A stretch of 64,000 nucleotides of DNA from Kribbella flavida DSM 17836 (GCF_000024345.1 NC_013729.1:1736001-1800000); one strand, 5' to 3'. Shown: positions 7,702-16,535, counted from the stretch's first letter. Program-made: numbers and translations. Notes: generated by a model from the sequence alone, not told the origin.

Positions 7702-8969
7702 TGGCGGTTCCCGTTCTGCTCGCGGTCACCGGTGCACCGTGGGAGGCCGACGTGGTCCGCCGCGTCGAGCGCGCGCCGGGCCTCCGGATCGTTCGCCGCT
7801 GCGTCGACATCGCCGACGTGATGGCGGCCGCGGCGAGCGGTCAGGCCCGGGCCGTGCTGCTCGCGGAGGACCTGCCTCGGCTCACCTCGGACGCTGTGGC
7901 CGCGCTGCACGCCCGACGAATCGTCGTGCTCGCCCTGGTCGACCCGTCCGACAACGGTGAGCCCAGCGGCGCCGAGGACCGGCTGGCCCGGATGGGCATC
8001 GAGCGGATCCTGCCGGCCGACGTCAGCGGTGAGGACCTCGGCCGGGCGATCACCGACGCGGTCGACTCCGGACCGCCGGCCACCGTGTCGCACTTCGCCG
8101 GCGGCTTCGTTCCGGTCGCTCCCGGCTCCACGGCGATGCCCGAGCGGCACTACGACCCGTCCGGGGCCGGGCGGATCGTCGCCGTCTGGGGTCCCACCGG
8201 CGCACCGGGGCGCAGTACCGTCGCGGTCGGGCTGGCCGGCGAGCTGGCGGCTCGGGGGGTGTCCACCATGCTCGCCGACGCCGACGTGTACGGCGGAGCG
8301 GTGGCCCAGCAGCTCGGCATTCTCGACGAGACCTCGGGCTTGGCCGCGGCGGCGCGATCGGCGGGCAGCGGCTCGCTCGACGTCGAGACGCTCGCCCGGC
8401 ACGCCCGCCACGTCGCCTCCCACCTGCTGGTCCTGACCGGCCTCAGCCGCGCCGACCGCTGGACCGAGCTGCGGCCGACGGCGATCGAGTCGGTCTGGGC
8501 GACGGCCCGTCAGCTCGCGCCGTGCACGGTGGTCGACGTCGGGTTCTGCCTCGAGAGCGACGAGGAGATCTCGTTCGACACCCTCGCTCCGCGGCGCAAC
8601 GGGGCGACCCTGGCCACCCTGGCGGAGGCCGACGAGGTGGTCGTGGTCGGGACGGCGGATCCGATCGGCCTGACCCGGCTGATCCGGGCGCTGCACGAGC
8701 TCCGCGCGGTCGTCCCGTCGGCAAACACCCGGGTCGTGGTGAACAGGGTTCGCTCAGGGTCGCTCGGCAGTGCCCCGGCCGACGCCGCCACCGAGGCCCT
8801 GAACCGGTACGCCGGGGTCGATCCCGCCGCGCTGCTGCCCTTCGACCAGGCGGCCTGCGACGCGGCGCTGACGCACGGCCGCAGCCTGGTTGAGGCGGCC
8901 CGGTCGAGCAAGTTGCGCAAGGCGATGCAGCAACTGGCGGCGGGGGTGGTCAGGGATCACCTGAGGTGA
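7701..8969 (+). CDS. CpaE/TadZ-like ParA-superfamily protein with non-canonical P-loop
   Basis: 422 residues. Residues 1-130 resemble a receiver-like domain (LLAVTGAPWEADVVRRVERA ... VLLAEDLPRL). From ~155 a MinD/ParA-type fold follows: IVAVWGPTGAPGRSTVAVGLA in the P-loop position, then MLADADVYGGAVAQQLGI (switch-I region) and VVVVGTADPIGLTRL. The P-loop reads GPTGAPGRST where MinD-type proteins have KGGVGK[ST], so both the signature lysine and the Walker A lysine are absent. TadZ/CpaE proteins localise pili or polar complexes. The ATG overlaps the stop of the SAF gene by one base, implying the two products work together. Confidence 0.7.
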   Translation: MAVPVLLAVTGAPWEADVVRRVERAPGLRIVRRCVDIADVMAAAASGQARAVLLAEDLPRLTSDAVAALHARRIVVLALVDPSDNGEPSGAEDRLARMGIERILPADVSGEDLGRAITDAVDSGPPATVSHFAGGFVPVAPGSTAMPERHYDPSGAGRIVAVWGPTGAPGRSTVAVGLAGELAARGVSTMLADADVYGGAVAQQLGILDETSGLAAAARSAGSGSLDVETLARHARHVASHLLVLTGLSRADRWTELRPTAIESVWATARQLAPCTVVDVGFCLESDEEISFDTLAPRRNGATLATLAEADEVVVVGTADPIGLTRLIRALHELRAVVPSANTRVVVNRVRSGSLGSAPADAATEALNRYAGVDPAALLPFDQAACDAALTHGRSLVEAARSSKLRKAMQQLAAGVVRDHLR

Positions 8970-9100
8970 ATGGGGGGAAAACCCCACCGACACCGGACCC
9001 GGAATGTGCCAGGGTGAACCTGGCGTCACCGGTCCGGCCGTCCCGGACCCGCCGGTGACCCGCAGCCGTCAGTCCAGCGGTCACTGCAGGGGAGCACGCG

Positions 9101-9892
9101 ATGTCCGAGGTCCAGGGCCGTCCGGCCGGCACGATGAGTTCCGATCGCCGTTTCGCCATCGCGATCTCGGTCGCGCTGATCCTGGGCGGCGCCTACTGGG
9201 CGCTGACCAACCTCACCGAGGACGCCCGGACGACGCACGACAGCTACGCCCTGCAAGGCACGGCGCTGACCGTCAGCAACACCTCGGCCGATCTGGAGGT
9301 GCGGTCGGGCGACGTCCGGGAGATCACCGTCGACCGCCGGTTCAAGCGCACGGTGTTCGGCTCGGACCCGAAGGAGAACTACCGCGACGGCAAGCTCGAG
9401 ATCGGCGCGGGCGGCTGCGGGTTCCTGTCCTTCCGGTGCGAGACCAGCTACGTGCTGACGGTGCCCAAGGACGTCGCGGTCACGATCGAGAGCACCGACG
9501 GCGACATCAAGCTGTCCGACCTGCCCGGCGGCGCGAAGGTCGACGTCACCTCGGGTGGTGTCGAGGCGCAGGCGATCGGCGGCGAGCTGTCCGTTCAGAC
9601 GACGTCGGGCGACATCGAGGCGACCGCGCTGACCGCGACCAAGGTGTCCGGCAAGACCAGCTCCGGCAAGGTCGACCTGACCTTCACGGTGGCGCCGTCC
9701 GAGGTCAAGGCCGAGGCGAGCTCCGGCGACGTCACCGTCGTTCTGCCCGAGGGCACGGAGACCTACAAGATCGACACCGACACGGCGTCCGGAGACGAGT
9801 CCGCCGAGGTGCGGACCGACCCGGCGGCGACCCGGACCGTCACCGCCACCACCTCGTCCGGCGACGTCACGGTGGAGTACGGCCGCCGCTGA
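9101..9892 (+). CDS. DUF4097-family beta-repeat protein, membrane-anchored
   Basis: 263 residues. One N-terminal transmembrane helix (about 19-35, FAIAISVALILGGAYWAL) is followed by a right-handed beta-helix-like domain of the DUF4097 type. It is built of repeats ending in SGD or SGK: LEVRSGDVREITV, VSGKTSSGKVDLTF, AEASSGDVTVVLP and TATTSSGDVTVEYG. The family occurs widely outside the cytoplasmic membrane with no known reaction. A Shine-Dalgarno GGGGAG stands before the ATG at 9101. It lies 131 bases after the CpaE-like gene and may have its own promoter. Confidence 0.75.
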   Translation: MSEVQGRPAGTMSSDRRFAIAISVALILGGAYWALTNLTEDARTTHDSYALQGTALTVSNTSADLEVRSGDVREITVDRRFKRTVFGSDPKENYRDGKLEIGAGGCGFLSFRCETSYVLTVPKDVAVTIESTDGDIKLSDLPGGAKVDVTSGGVEAQAIGGELSVQTTSGDIEATALTATKVSGKTSSGKVDLTFTVAPSEVKAEASSGDVTVVLPEGTETYKIDTDTASGDESAEVRTDPAATRTVTATTSSGDVTVEYGRR

Positions 9893-9910
9893 GCGGCCCG
9901 GACTGCTGAG

Positions 9911-9916
9911 TAGTCT
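9911..9916 (+). promoter_or_regulatory. -10 box of a leaderless-type promoter
   Basis: TAGTCT lies 7 bases before the ATG at 9924, in the 31-base gap after the DUF4097 gene. This fits a leaderless transcript for the HAD/GT87 pair. No clear -35 box. Confidence 0.35.
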
Positions 9917-9923
9917 TGCGCGC

Positions 9924-10577
9924 ATGTCTGACGACAAGGTGCTGCGGGGACTGCTGGTCGACTGGGGTGGGGTGCTGACGTCCGGGCTGGAGGACGCGCT
10001 CGGGCGGTGGGCCGAAGGGGACAACCTCGACTTCGAGGCCTACTTCCAGGCAGTCGTCGACTGGCTCGCGGTGAACCCGGCGGAGGCCGAGCTGAACCCG
10101 ATCCACGCGCTGGAGCGCGGGCAGATCGCCGTTCCCGACTTCGAGCGCAAGCTGGCTGCGCAGCTGGTCCGGCGCGACGGCACCCCGCTGCCGGCCGAGG
10201 GCCTGATCGAGCGCATGTTCGCCCACTTCGAGCACCAGCCGCAAATGTCCGCCCTGGTGCGCCGGGCCCGGGGGCACGGCCTGAAGACCGCGCTGCTGTC
10301 CAACTCCTGGGGCAACACCTACCCGCGCGACACCTGGGACGGCATGTTCGACGACATCGTCATCTCCGGTGAGGTCGGCCTGCGCAAGCCGGAGCCGGAG
10401 ATCTTCCTGCTGGCGGCCGAGCGCCTCGGCCTCGCACCGGCCGAGTGCGTGTTCGTCGACGACCTGGAGCTGAACGTCGACGGCGCCCGCGCGGTGGGGA
10501 TGACCGCGGTCCACCACACGTCGTACGACGAGACGCGGCGCGAGCTGCAGTCGCTGTTCGGGGTCGACCTGACGTGA
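9924..10577 (+). CDS. HAD-IA family hydrolase
   Basis: 217 residues with the four HAD motifs in order. Motif I is LLVDWGGVLTS, with the nucleophile Asp but Gly where the general acid/base Asp usually stands (DWG rather than DxD). Motif II is TALLSNSWG, motif III is LRKPEPEIF, and motif IV is CVFVDDLELNVDGARAVG with paired Asp residues. A helical cap lies between motifs I and II. Members are phosphatases, dehalogenases or related; loss of the second Asp of motif I weakens the case for plain phosphatase activity. Its stop overlaps the GTG of the mannosyltransferase gene (GTGA), so the two are translated together. Confidence 0.8.
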   Translation: MSDDKVLRGLLVDWGGVLTSGLEDALGRWAEGDNLDFEAYFQAVVDWLAVNPAEAELNPIHALERGQIAVPDFERKLAAQLVRRDGTPLPAEGLIERMFAHFEHQPQMSALVRRARGHGLKTALLSNSWGNTYPRDTWDGMFDDIVISGEVGLRKPEPEIFLLAAERLGLAPAECVFVDDLELNVDGARAVGMTAVHHTSYDETRRELQSLFGVDLT

Positions 10578-11809
10578 CCGCGACTTCGACCACCACACCC
10601 CCGCGGACCGATCCGCGGCTGCTGGCCGTCGCCGTGCTCGGCTGCACGGCTTTCGTCGCGCTCGGCGCCTGGGCGTACGGGCTGTTCGACGGCATGATCG
10701 ACCTGCGCGTCTACCGGATGGGCGGCTCGGTCCTGCTCGACCGGGCCTCCCTGTACGACGCGCAGCTGCCGGGTTCGGGCCTGCCGTTCACCTACCCGCC
10801 GTTCGCGGCGATCGCGATGGTCCCACTGGCGGCGGTCCCGTGGGGTGTCGCGCTGGTGGTCTGGACGACGATCTCGGTGCTCTGCGTCGCCGCGATCTGG
10901 CGGGCGGCGTTGCCCGGCGGCGCGTGGTCCCTGCTGCCGGAGACCTGGCGCGGCCGGCGGATCGCCGTCCTGGCCGGGCTCACGCTGGCCTCGCTGCTGC
11001 TCGAGCCGGTCTGGCAGACGATCCAGTTCGGCCAGATCAATCTGTTGCTGACCGCAATGATCTTGCTGGACCTGGTGCGGCCGCGGGACGCGCGGTGGCG
11101 CGGGTTCTGGGTCGGCGTCACGATCGGGATCAAGCTGACCCCGCTGCCGTTCCTGGCCTTCCTGCTGGTCACCCGTCAGTGGCGGGCGTTCCGCAACGCG
11201 CTGCTCGGGCTGCTCGCGACGATGGCGATCGGGTTCGCCGTGGTGCCGAACCAGTCCTGGGAGTACTGGACCGTCGTGGTCCGCAACGCCAACCGGGTCG
11301 GCGGCCTCGCCTACACCGCGAACCAGTCGTTCATGGGCTTCCTCAGCCGGCTCGGCGACGACGCGTCCTGGATCCAGCCGGTCTGGTTCGTCCTGTCGGC
11401 GGTCTTCGGCCTGCTGGTGCTCTGGCTCGCCCGCCGCTACTGGCTGGCCGACGAACGCGTCACCGCGATCTCGGTGATGGCGCTGGCGGTGCTGTACGCG
11501 TCACCGGTGTCCTGGAGCCATCACTGGGTCTGGATCATCCCGCTCGGCATCAGCCTGGTCCGCGCCGTCGACCGCCGGTGGGGCCGGCGTCCGGCCGTCG
11601 TCACCGCCGTGCTCTGGTACGGGCTGTTCGTGCTGCGCTCGATCTGGTGGGTCCCGTACCGCGACGACCGCGAGCTGAGCTGGACCTTCTGGCAGTCCAT
11701 CCCCGGCAACTCCCACCTGATCCTCGGTGCGATCGCCTTCGCCGTGCTCGCCTACACCTCACAGTCGCTGGCTAGGCCAACTCACGCAGAGGCCCGGACA
11801 ACCGTCTAG
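10574..11809 (+). CDS. Glycosyltransferase family 87 (polyprenyl-phosphate-mannose-dependent) membrane protein
   Basis: 411 residues from GTG 10574, which overlaps the stop of the HAD gene; an upstream extension to 10445 only re-reads the HAD gene in another frame. About ten to twelve membrane helices are visible. The first exoplasmic loop holds MIDLRVYRMGGSVLLDRASLYD and LPFTYPPFAAIAM, typical of GT87/GT-C alpha-1,2-mannosyltransferases, which use polyprenyl-phosphate mannose to extend lipoglycans or cell-wall mannans outside the membrane. The acceptor is unknown. The last 38 bases overlap, tail to tail, the minus-strand nucleotidyltransferase gene. Confidence 0.85.
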   Translation: MTATSTTTPPRTDPRLLAVAVLGCTAFVALGAWAYGLFDGMIDLRVYRMGGSVLLDRASLYDAQLPGSGLPFTYPPFAAIAMVPLAAVPWGVALVVWTTISVLCVAAIWRAALPGGAWSLLPETWRGRRIAVLAGLTLASLLLEPVWQTIQFGQINLLLTAMILLDLVRPRDARWRGFWVGVTIGIKLTPLPFLAFLLVTRQWRAFRNALLGLLATMAIGFAVVPNQSWEYWTVVVRNANRVGGLAYTANQSFMGFLSRLGDDASWIQPVWFVLSAVFGLLVLWLARRYWLADERVTAISVMALAVLYASPVSWSHHWVWIIPLGISLVRAVDRRWGRRPAVVTAVLWYGLFVLRSIWWVPYRDDRELSWTFWQSIPGNSHLILGAIAFAVLAYTSQSLARPTHAEARTTV

Positions 11810-12509
11810 CCAGCTCCGCGTCGGCCGCGGCAACCTCCACCAGGAAGACCTCGATCGCCGCACGGAAGGCCCGGGTCAGCTCCGCCGCGTCGAGCGAGCG
11901 CACAAGCGTCGCCTCCACCGGCTGGGTGATCGCTGGAGGCAGCCGGTGGTAGCCGCGGCCTTCACCCGGCGGCAACTCGTGCCGCAGGCAGGCCAGCATG
12001 AGGATTTGGTCCCGCAGGCCGCTCAGCATGTACTCCGCCTGCCAGCCGCGGCCGCGGGCGATGCTGGACCGGACGTGCAGGGCGTACAGCCAGCCCATGC
12101 CGATCAGGTCGTCAGCCGCGGGGCCGGCGAAGCGCTGCAGTTCCCGGGGGCTGCCGAAGACCGGGCGAAACGCCGGGCCGAGCGGACCGAACTCCCCGTC
12201 GGGCGCGAAGGCGATGTCGACCTGCAGGGTGTCGGCGAGGTAGAAGACGCGGTAGATGGTGCCCCGCACCCGCAGGTCCGTGTGCGCGACGCAGCCGCGG
12301 TCGGCGTACATCCGGTCGGTCCAGTCGGCCAGGACTGCGGCCTGGTCCGCGCCGGGGGCCAGGCCGAGGTAGAGGTCGATGTCGGACCATTCGTCCTCGG
12401 CGTCGGCGGCGGCCGAGCCGGTGAGCGCCAGGCCGGTGATGCGCTCATCGGCACGGGCCTCCGCGATCAGGTGGTCGCGGAGAGCAGCTCTTTGCTCCGT
12501 GGTGAACAT
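11772..12509 (-). CDS. Nucleotidyltransferase-domain protein
   Basis: 245 residues. Near the N terminus, LALTGSAAADAEDEWSDIDLYL gives the G-S ... D-x-D signature of the pol-beta nucleotidyltransferase fold (split here by the reader as GS and SDIDLYL). The C-terminal half is alpha-helical (MLSGLRDQILMLACLRHELPPGEG) and resembles the partner domain of aminoglycoside-type adenylyltransferases. Substrate unknown. The start at 12509 lies 7 bases after the stop of the large membrane protein upstream on the same strand, so the three genes from 14343 down to 11772 may be one operon. Confidence 0.75.
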   Translation of the reverse strand: MFTTEQRAALRDHLIAEARADERITGLALTGSAAADAEDEWSDIDLYLGLAPGADQAAVLADWTDRMYADRGCVAHTDLRVRGTIYRVFYLADTLQVDIAFAPDGEFGPLGPAFRPVFGSPRELQRFAGPAADDLIGMGWLYALHVRSSIARGRGWQAEYMLSGLRDQILMLACLRHELPPGEGRGYHRLPPAITQPVEATLVRSLDAAELTRAFRAAIEVFLVEVAAADAELARRLSGPLRELA

Positions 12510-12515
12510 GCCGGC

Positions 12516-13844
12516 TCAGGTGGAGAAGAGCAGGATGAGGCCGCCGACGGTGTAGCCGACCATGACGACCAGCAGGGGGACCTGGCCGGCCAGGGCCTTG
12601 TGGCGCGGAAACAGGGCGACCGCGCGATCGTGGGCCGAGACCACACCCAGGAGGTGGCCGCAGACGACCGCCAGGACTTGGACGACTGAGATCGCGGTGC
12701 TGTGGTTGGTGATCCCGGTGTTGACCGCGAGCAGGCCGGTGCCGAAGACGTTCGCGCCGTTGCTGAGCGGGTCGCTGAGGTAGATCAGCGTCCGCTGGCC
12801 CTCCAGGATGAGCAGCGTCAGGTAGTGCGCCACGACGTACCCGAAGGCGATCGGTACCACCGAGTGCGCGAAGAGGCCGGGCAGCGACGTCCGGGAACTG
12901 TCCGACAGCCGGCCCGCCAGCAGTGTCGCGCCGGAGTACGTCACCAGCACGAACAGGATGAACCCGATCAGCGCGAGCGTGCCGAGCAGCGTCATCGAGT
13001 AGCCGGAGTTCTGCGCCCACCCGATCCACGCCGACGAGTTGGAGAATCCGTCGTACGCCGTACTGCCGAGCAGCGCGGCGACCAGACCGACCAGGCCGGG
13101 CTGGACCCTCAGGCCGTCCAGGTTCTCCAGCGGGCGGCGGAGCACCAGCGCGCCGTCGGTCCGGCGGCCCCACGGCGACATCCTGGCCATCAGCGTCGCG
13201 TACGCCTCGAACGGGTCGCCGGCCGCGAACCAGCGGTCGCCGAACAGCATCGCCCCGAACAGCGTGATCGCGACGTACAGCGCGAGCCAGGCCTGCAGCA
13301 CCGGCAGGGTCGCCCGGTCCGGCGCGACCAGCTCGAGCCAGGTGAAGGCGAAGATGCCGAGCGCGGCCGGCCACAGGCCCACCCACGTCGGCAGCTCCAG
13401 CACTCCGCGGGAGGGCGGCTGACGCAGCAGCTTGCTGATCAGCAGGTGCACGGTGCGCAGCGGGTTCAGGGTGCGCCAGACCGGGCCGAGCAGCAGCGAG
13501 ATCGGGACCAGACCGACCCAGACGAGGATGTAGACGAAGCCGAAGATCGGGTTGGTCAACCGATCGACGCCGAACAGCAGCGACACCATCGCGTACAGGA
13601 AGACCGCCAGCCCGGCCAGCCGGACGAGCCAGCGGAACCAGACCGCGTCGACGGTCCGGGTGATTGCGGCCGGCAACGGTTTGCCCGACGCGTCACCGCG
13701 GTACTTCGGGGTGCGCCAGGCCAGGCCGAGCACGACGAACGACAGCGCGATCGCGACCGCGGCGCCGCCGACGGCCAGGCCGAACGGGACGGGCAGGTCC
13801 TGCCGGCCGCCGATCCCGTGCAGGGGCAGCAGCAGAGGGCTCAT
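12516..13844 (-). CDS. Polytopic membrane protein (HGIGGRxDLP family)
   Basis: 442 residues with about eleven to twelve transmembrane helices. The N terminus, LLLPLHGIGGRQDLPVPFGLAV, carries the conserved His-Gly-x-Gly-Gly-Arg-x-Asp-Leu-Pro motif on the outer face. Some homologues are labelled fenitrothion hydrolase in databases; I recall this from family naming only and do not regard it as a demonstrated activity here. The gene begins 4 bases after the stop of a cupredoxin-like lipoprotein, so the two are coupled, which hints at a metal-linked, possibly copper, function at the membrane. Histidines such as SVVPIAFGYVVAHYLTL and CGHLLGVVSAHDR could be ligands; this is inference. Confidence 0.65.
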   Translation of the reverse strand: MSPLLLPLHGIGGRQDLPVPFGLAVGGAAVAIALSFVVLGLAWRTPKYRGDASGKPLPAAITRTVDAVWFRWLVRLAGLAVFLYAMVSLLFGVDRLTNPIFGFVYILVWVGLVPISLLLGPVWRTLNPLRTVHLLISKLLRQPPSRGVLELPTWVGLWPAALGIFAFTWLELVAPDRATLPVLQAWLALYVAITLFGAMLFGDRWFAAGDPFEAYATLMARMSPWGRRTDGALVLRRPLENLDGLRVQPGLVGLVAALLGSTAYDGFSNSSAWIGWAQNSGYSMTLLGTLALIGFILFVLVTYSGATLLAGRLSDSSRTSLPGLFAHSVVPIAFGYVVAHYLTLLILEGQRTLIYLSDPLSNGANVFGTGLLAVNTGITNHSTAISVVQVLAVVCGHLLGVVSAHDRAVALFPRHKALAGQVPLLVVMVGYTVGGLILLFST

Positions 13845-13848
13845 CAGG

Positions 13849-14343
13849 TCAGGAGACGACGAGCTTGGCGACCAGCTTGCCGCTCTCGTGCGTCTCGACC
13901 TCGAAGGTGCCCTTCATGTTCGCGGTGAACGTCACCGAGGCGGGCTTGCCCGGCTCCAGCGCGAGCTCCTTGTCGTAGCCGTGCACGTGCAGCTCGTCCT
14001 TGGCGTCGCTGACGGCGGTGATCAGCACGGTCTGGCCGGCCTGCACCTTGACGCTCTGGCCGCTCGGATTCACCTTGCCGTTGGCAACGGTGACGTTGAC
14101 CGTGACGTCGGCCTGCTCGCCGGACGGGTCGGCGGTGTTCGACGGGGACTTGGTGTTCGGGGTGCCGGCGGTCGGGGTGCTGGTCGGGACGCTGGTGGGC
14201 ACGTCGGTCGGGGTACCGGCCGAAGCGCTCGGCGTACCGGCCGGGCTGCCGCCGCTGGAGTCGTCGCCGCAGCCGGCCAGGACCAGCATGCCGAGGGCGG
14301 GCAGGAGCGCGAGGGCGGTACCACGGGTCAGCGTCGAACGCAT
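13849..14343 (-). CDS. Cupredoxin-like lipoprotein
   Basis: 164 residues. A signal peptide ends in the lipobox LAGC (Cys 25), so the mature protein is lipid-anchored outside the membrane. A Ser/Thr/Pro/Gly-rich spacer (25-75) leads to a beta-sandwich domain of the cupredoxin type, with VQAGQTVLITAVSDAKDELHVHG, ALEPGKPASVTFTANMKGTF and EVETHESGKLVAKLVV. Histidines at HVH and THE could bind metal, but the usual Cys ligand is missing, so it is not a classic blue copper protein. It lies 4 bases ahead of the polytopic membrane protein and is probably its extracytoplasmic partner. Confidence 0.75.
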   Translation of the reverse strand: MRSTLTRGTALALLPALGMLVLAGCGDDSSGGSPAGTPSASAGTPTDVPTSVPTSTPTAGTPNTKSPSNTADPSGEQADVTVNVTVANGKVNPSGQSVKVQAGQTVLITAVSDAKDELHVHGYDKELALEPGKPASVTFTANMKGTFEVETHESGKLVAKLVVS

Positions 14344-14553
14344 GATGTCGAGATGCCTTTCAGCAAGATCGGGTGCAGACGGGCGCGGACACGCCCACAG
14401 GCCCTTACGAACACCGGCCGCGCCGGGTTCCCGCCTTCACCACCGGTCGTGTCACGATCGCCTCCAGTAGTGTCGCAGCTCACTGTCGACGGGGACCGTT
14501 AGGGTGATCGCACAGCCTGAACAGGCCTGCCTCGAGAAGGGAAGGGACCGCGG

Positions 14554-16011
14554 ATGCCGGACCGGTTGTCGTCGCTCGACCTCACCTTTCTCAAGGCCGA
14601 GAGCCCGGCCACGCCGATGCACGTCGGCACGGTCGACATCTTCGAGCCGCCGGTGCACTCCGACGACGAGTTCGACTACGAGAGCCTGGTCGCGCTGATC
14701 CGGGACCGGATCGCGTTCGTGCCGCGCTACCGGCAGCGGGTCCAGCAGGTGCCCGGCCGGTTCGCCGGGCCGGTCTGGGTCGACGACGAAGAGTTCGACA
14801 TCACCTTCCACGTCCGCCGCTCGGCGCTGCCCCGGCCGGGCACGCACGCGCAGCTGCTGGAGCTGGTCGCCCGGATCATGTCGCGGCGGCTCGACCGGGC
14901 CCGCCCGCTGTGGGAGATGTACCTGGTCGAAGGGCTGCAGGGCGACCGGTTCGCGATCATCTCCAAGTCCCACCAGGCGCTTGTCGACGGCAACAGCACG
15001 GTCGACATCGGCCAGGTCGTGCTGGACTCCACCGCGCAGCCGCGGGAGACGCCGACCGACACCTGGCAGCCCGACCACCCGCCGTCCGCGCTGGAGCTGC
15101 TGGCCGGCGTCTTCGCCGACGCCACCCGGCACCCGACCGCGGTGCTCGAGCTGGCCCGGGCCGAGATGGCCAGCCTGACCGGTTCCACCTCGGTGCGGGA
15201 GGTGATCGGCGACGTGGTCGGCTCGCTGGTCGCCCAGCGGCACCACGAGAGCTCGCTGCACGTGAAGACGTCCGGCCAGCGCCGGTTCACCACCGTGCAG
15301 ACCGACCTGGAGGACTACCGCGCCGTGCGCGCCCTGCACGGCGGCACGGTGAACGACGTGGTCCTGGCCGTTGTCGCCGGCGCCTTCCGGGCCTGGATGA
15401 TGACCCGCGGTGAGGGCGTCGGGCCGACCCGCAGCGTCCGGGCCGTGGTGCCGGTGAGCATTCGCGACGACGAGGACGAGGAGCCGACCTCGCTGGGCTC
15501 CCGGGTGATCGCCTCGACCGTGAACCTGCCGGTCGGGGAGAACTCGCCCGTGATGCGGCTGCACCAGATCTCCTACCAGACCAAGGTGCACAAGGACACC
15601 GGCCGCGCGGTCAGCGCCCGGTCCCTGGTCGGCATCGCCGGGTTCGCCCCGACCACCCTGCACGCGCTCGCCGCCCGGGTCGCGACCGCCACCGTGCGGC
15701 CGATCGACGACGTGGTGATCACCAACGTGCCGGGACCGCAGTTCCCGCTGTACGCCCAGGGCGCGCCGATGCTGGCGTCGTACCCGGTGGTGCCGCTGAT
15801 GCCGGGGCAGGGGCTGTCGGTCGGCGTCACGTCGTACGACGGCAAGGTGTCGTTCGGGCTGAACGCGGACCGGACGGCGATGCCTGACCTGGCCGTGTTC
15901 GCCCAGTGCGTCACCGACGCGCTGGACGAGTTGCTGGACACCACCAGGGGCAGCCGGAACCGCGCCACCCGCGGCCGGAAGAAGCCCCGGAGCACGAAGA
16001 AGGCGGACTGA
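14554..16011 (+). CDS. Wax ester synthase/diacylglycerol acyltransferase (WS/DGAT) family protein, altered active site
   Basis: 485 residues, full length for the family. The N terminus is typical (LSSLDLTFLKAESPATPMHVGTV) and later motifs are present (NDVVLAVVAGAFRAWM, NVPGPQFPLYAQGA). At the active-site position the sequence is SKSHQALVDGNSTVD: the family motif HHxxxDG appears as HQALVDG, so the catalytic second His is Gln. Family members transfer acyl groups from acyl-CoA to alcohols or diacylglycerol at the membrane surface; this one may use another mechanism or be non-catalytic. The stop overlaps the start of the DUF6912 gene by one base. Confidence 0.8.
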   Translation: MPDRLSSLDLTFLKAESPATPMHVGTVDIFEPPVHSDDEFDYESLVALIRDRIAFVPRYRQRVQQVPGRFAGPVWVDDEEFDITFHVRRSALPRPGTHAQLLELVARIMSRRLDRARPLWEMYLVEGLQGDRFAIISKSHQALVDGNSTVDIGQVVLDSTAQPRETPTDTWQPDHPPSALELLAGVFADATRHPTAVLELARAEMASLTGSTSVREVIGDVVGSLVAQRHHESSLHVKTSGQRRFTTVQTDLEDYRAVRALHGGTVNDVVLAVVAGAFRAWMMTRGEGVGPTRSVRAVVPVSIRDDEDEEPTSLGSRVIASTVNLPVGENSPVMRLHQISYQTKVHKDTGRAVSARSLVGIAGFAPTTLHALAARVATATVRPIDDVVITNVPGPQFPLYAQGAPMLASYPVVPLMPGQGLSVGVTSYDGKVSFGLNADRTAMPDLAVFAQCVTDALDELLDTTRGSRNRATRGRKKPRSTKKAD

Positions 16012-16535
16012 TGAGGGTTTACCTACCGTCCACGCTGACGCTGCTCGACGCGGCCTGCCACGCCGGCGAGCTCGGCCCGTCCCCGCTCACGGCGTACGCG
16101 GTGACGCCCGCGCTGCGCGAGTGGTACAGCTCAGGAGACGACGAGGAACTGGAGTACGCGGCGATGGCGCAGGCGGCCCGCGCCTCGGTCGGCCTGATCG
16201 CGGCCGACCCGGGGACGCCGCGGCGCCGGGTGGTGGTGGCCTGCGAGGTGAGCGCGGTCCCGCCGGCCGACGGCTCGACGGAGCTCGGTGACGCCCGGCT
16301 GGAGCTGCACGTCGTGGTGCCGTGGACGGCGGTGGCCGCCGTGCACGTGGACAGTGCCGACGCGGTCGCCGTGGTGGCGAAGGCCGCCGACAGCTGGGAC
16401 GCGGCGGCGGCCGGTGACGAGGACGCTGTTTTCGCCCTCGACTCGTGCGAAGGTGAAGACCTGCTGTGGTACGCGACGCAGGAGATCCCCGATCTCCTCG
16501 CCGCGGAGGGCTCGCGGGGTGACGCGAAGGCCTAG
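16011..16535 (+). CDS. DUF6912 family protein
   Basis: 174 residues starting at the ATG that overlaps the preceding stop (TGATG); the frame is open upstream but only re-reads the WS/DGAT gene. It opens MRVYLPSTLTLLDAACHAG and has ALREWYSS and AAMAQAARASVGLIAAD, as in the small actinobacterial DUF6912 family of unknown function. The middle is beta-strand rich (RVVVACEVSAVP, LELHVVVPWTAVAAVHVD) and the C terminus is acidic (CEGEDLLWYATQEIPDLL). No membrane segment or known catalytic motif. Coupling to the acyltransferase-like gene is the only functional clue. Confidence 0.7.
   Translation: MRVYLPSTLTLLDAACHAGELGPSPLTAYAVTPALREWYSSGDDEELEYAAMAQAARASVGLIAADPGTPRRRVVVACEVSAVPPADGSTELGDARLELHVVVPWTAVAAVHVDSADAVAVVAKAADSWDAAAAGDEDAVFALDSCEGEDLLWYATQEIPDLLAAEGSRGDAKA

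Noticed and set aside
7042..8969. A Tad/Flp pilus locus
   Set aside because: Only CpaB-like and CpaE-like genes are present; pilin, prepilin peptidase, TadA, TadB/C and other parts are missing from the window.
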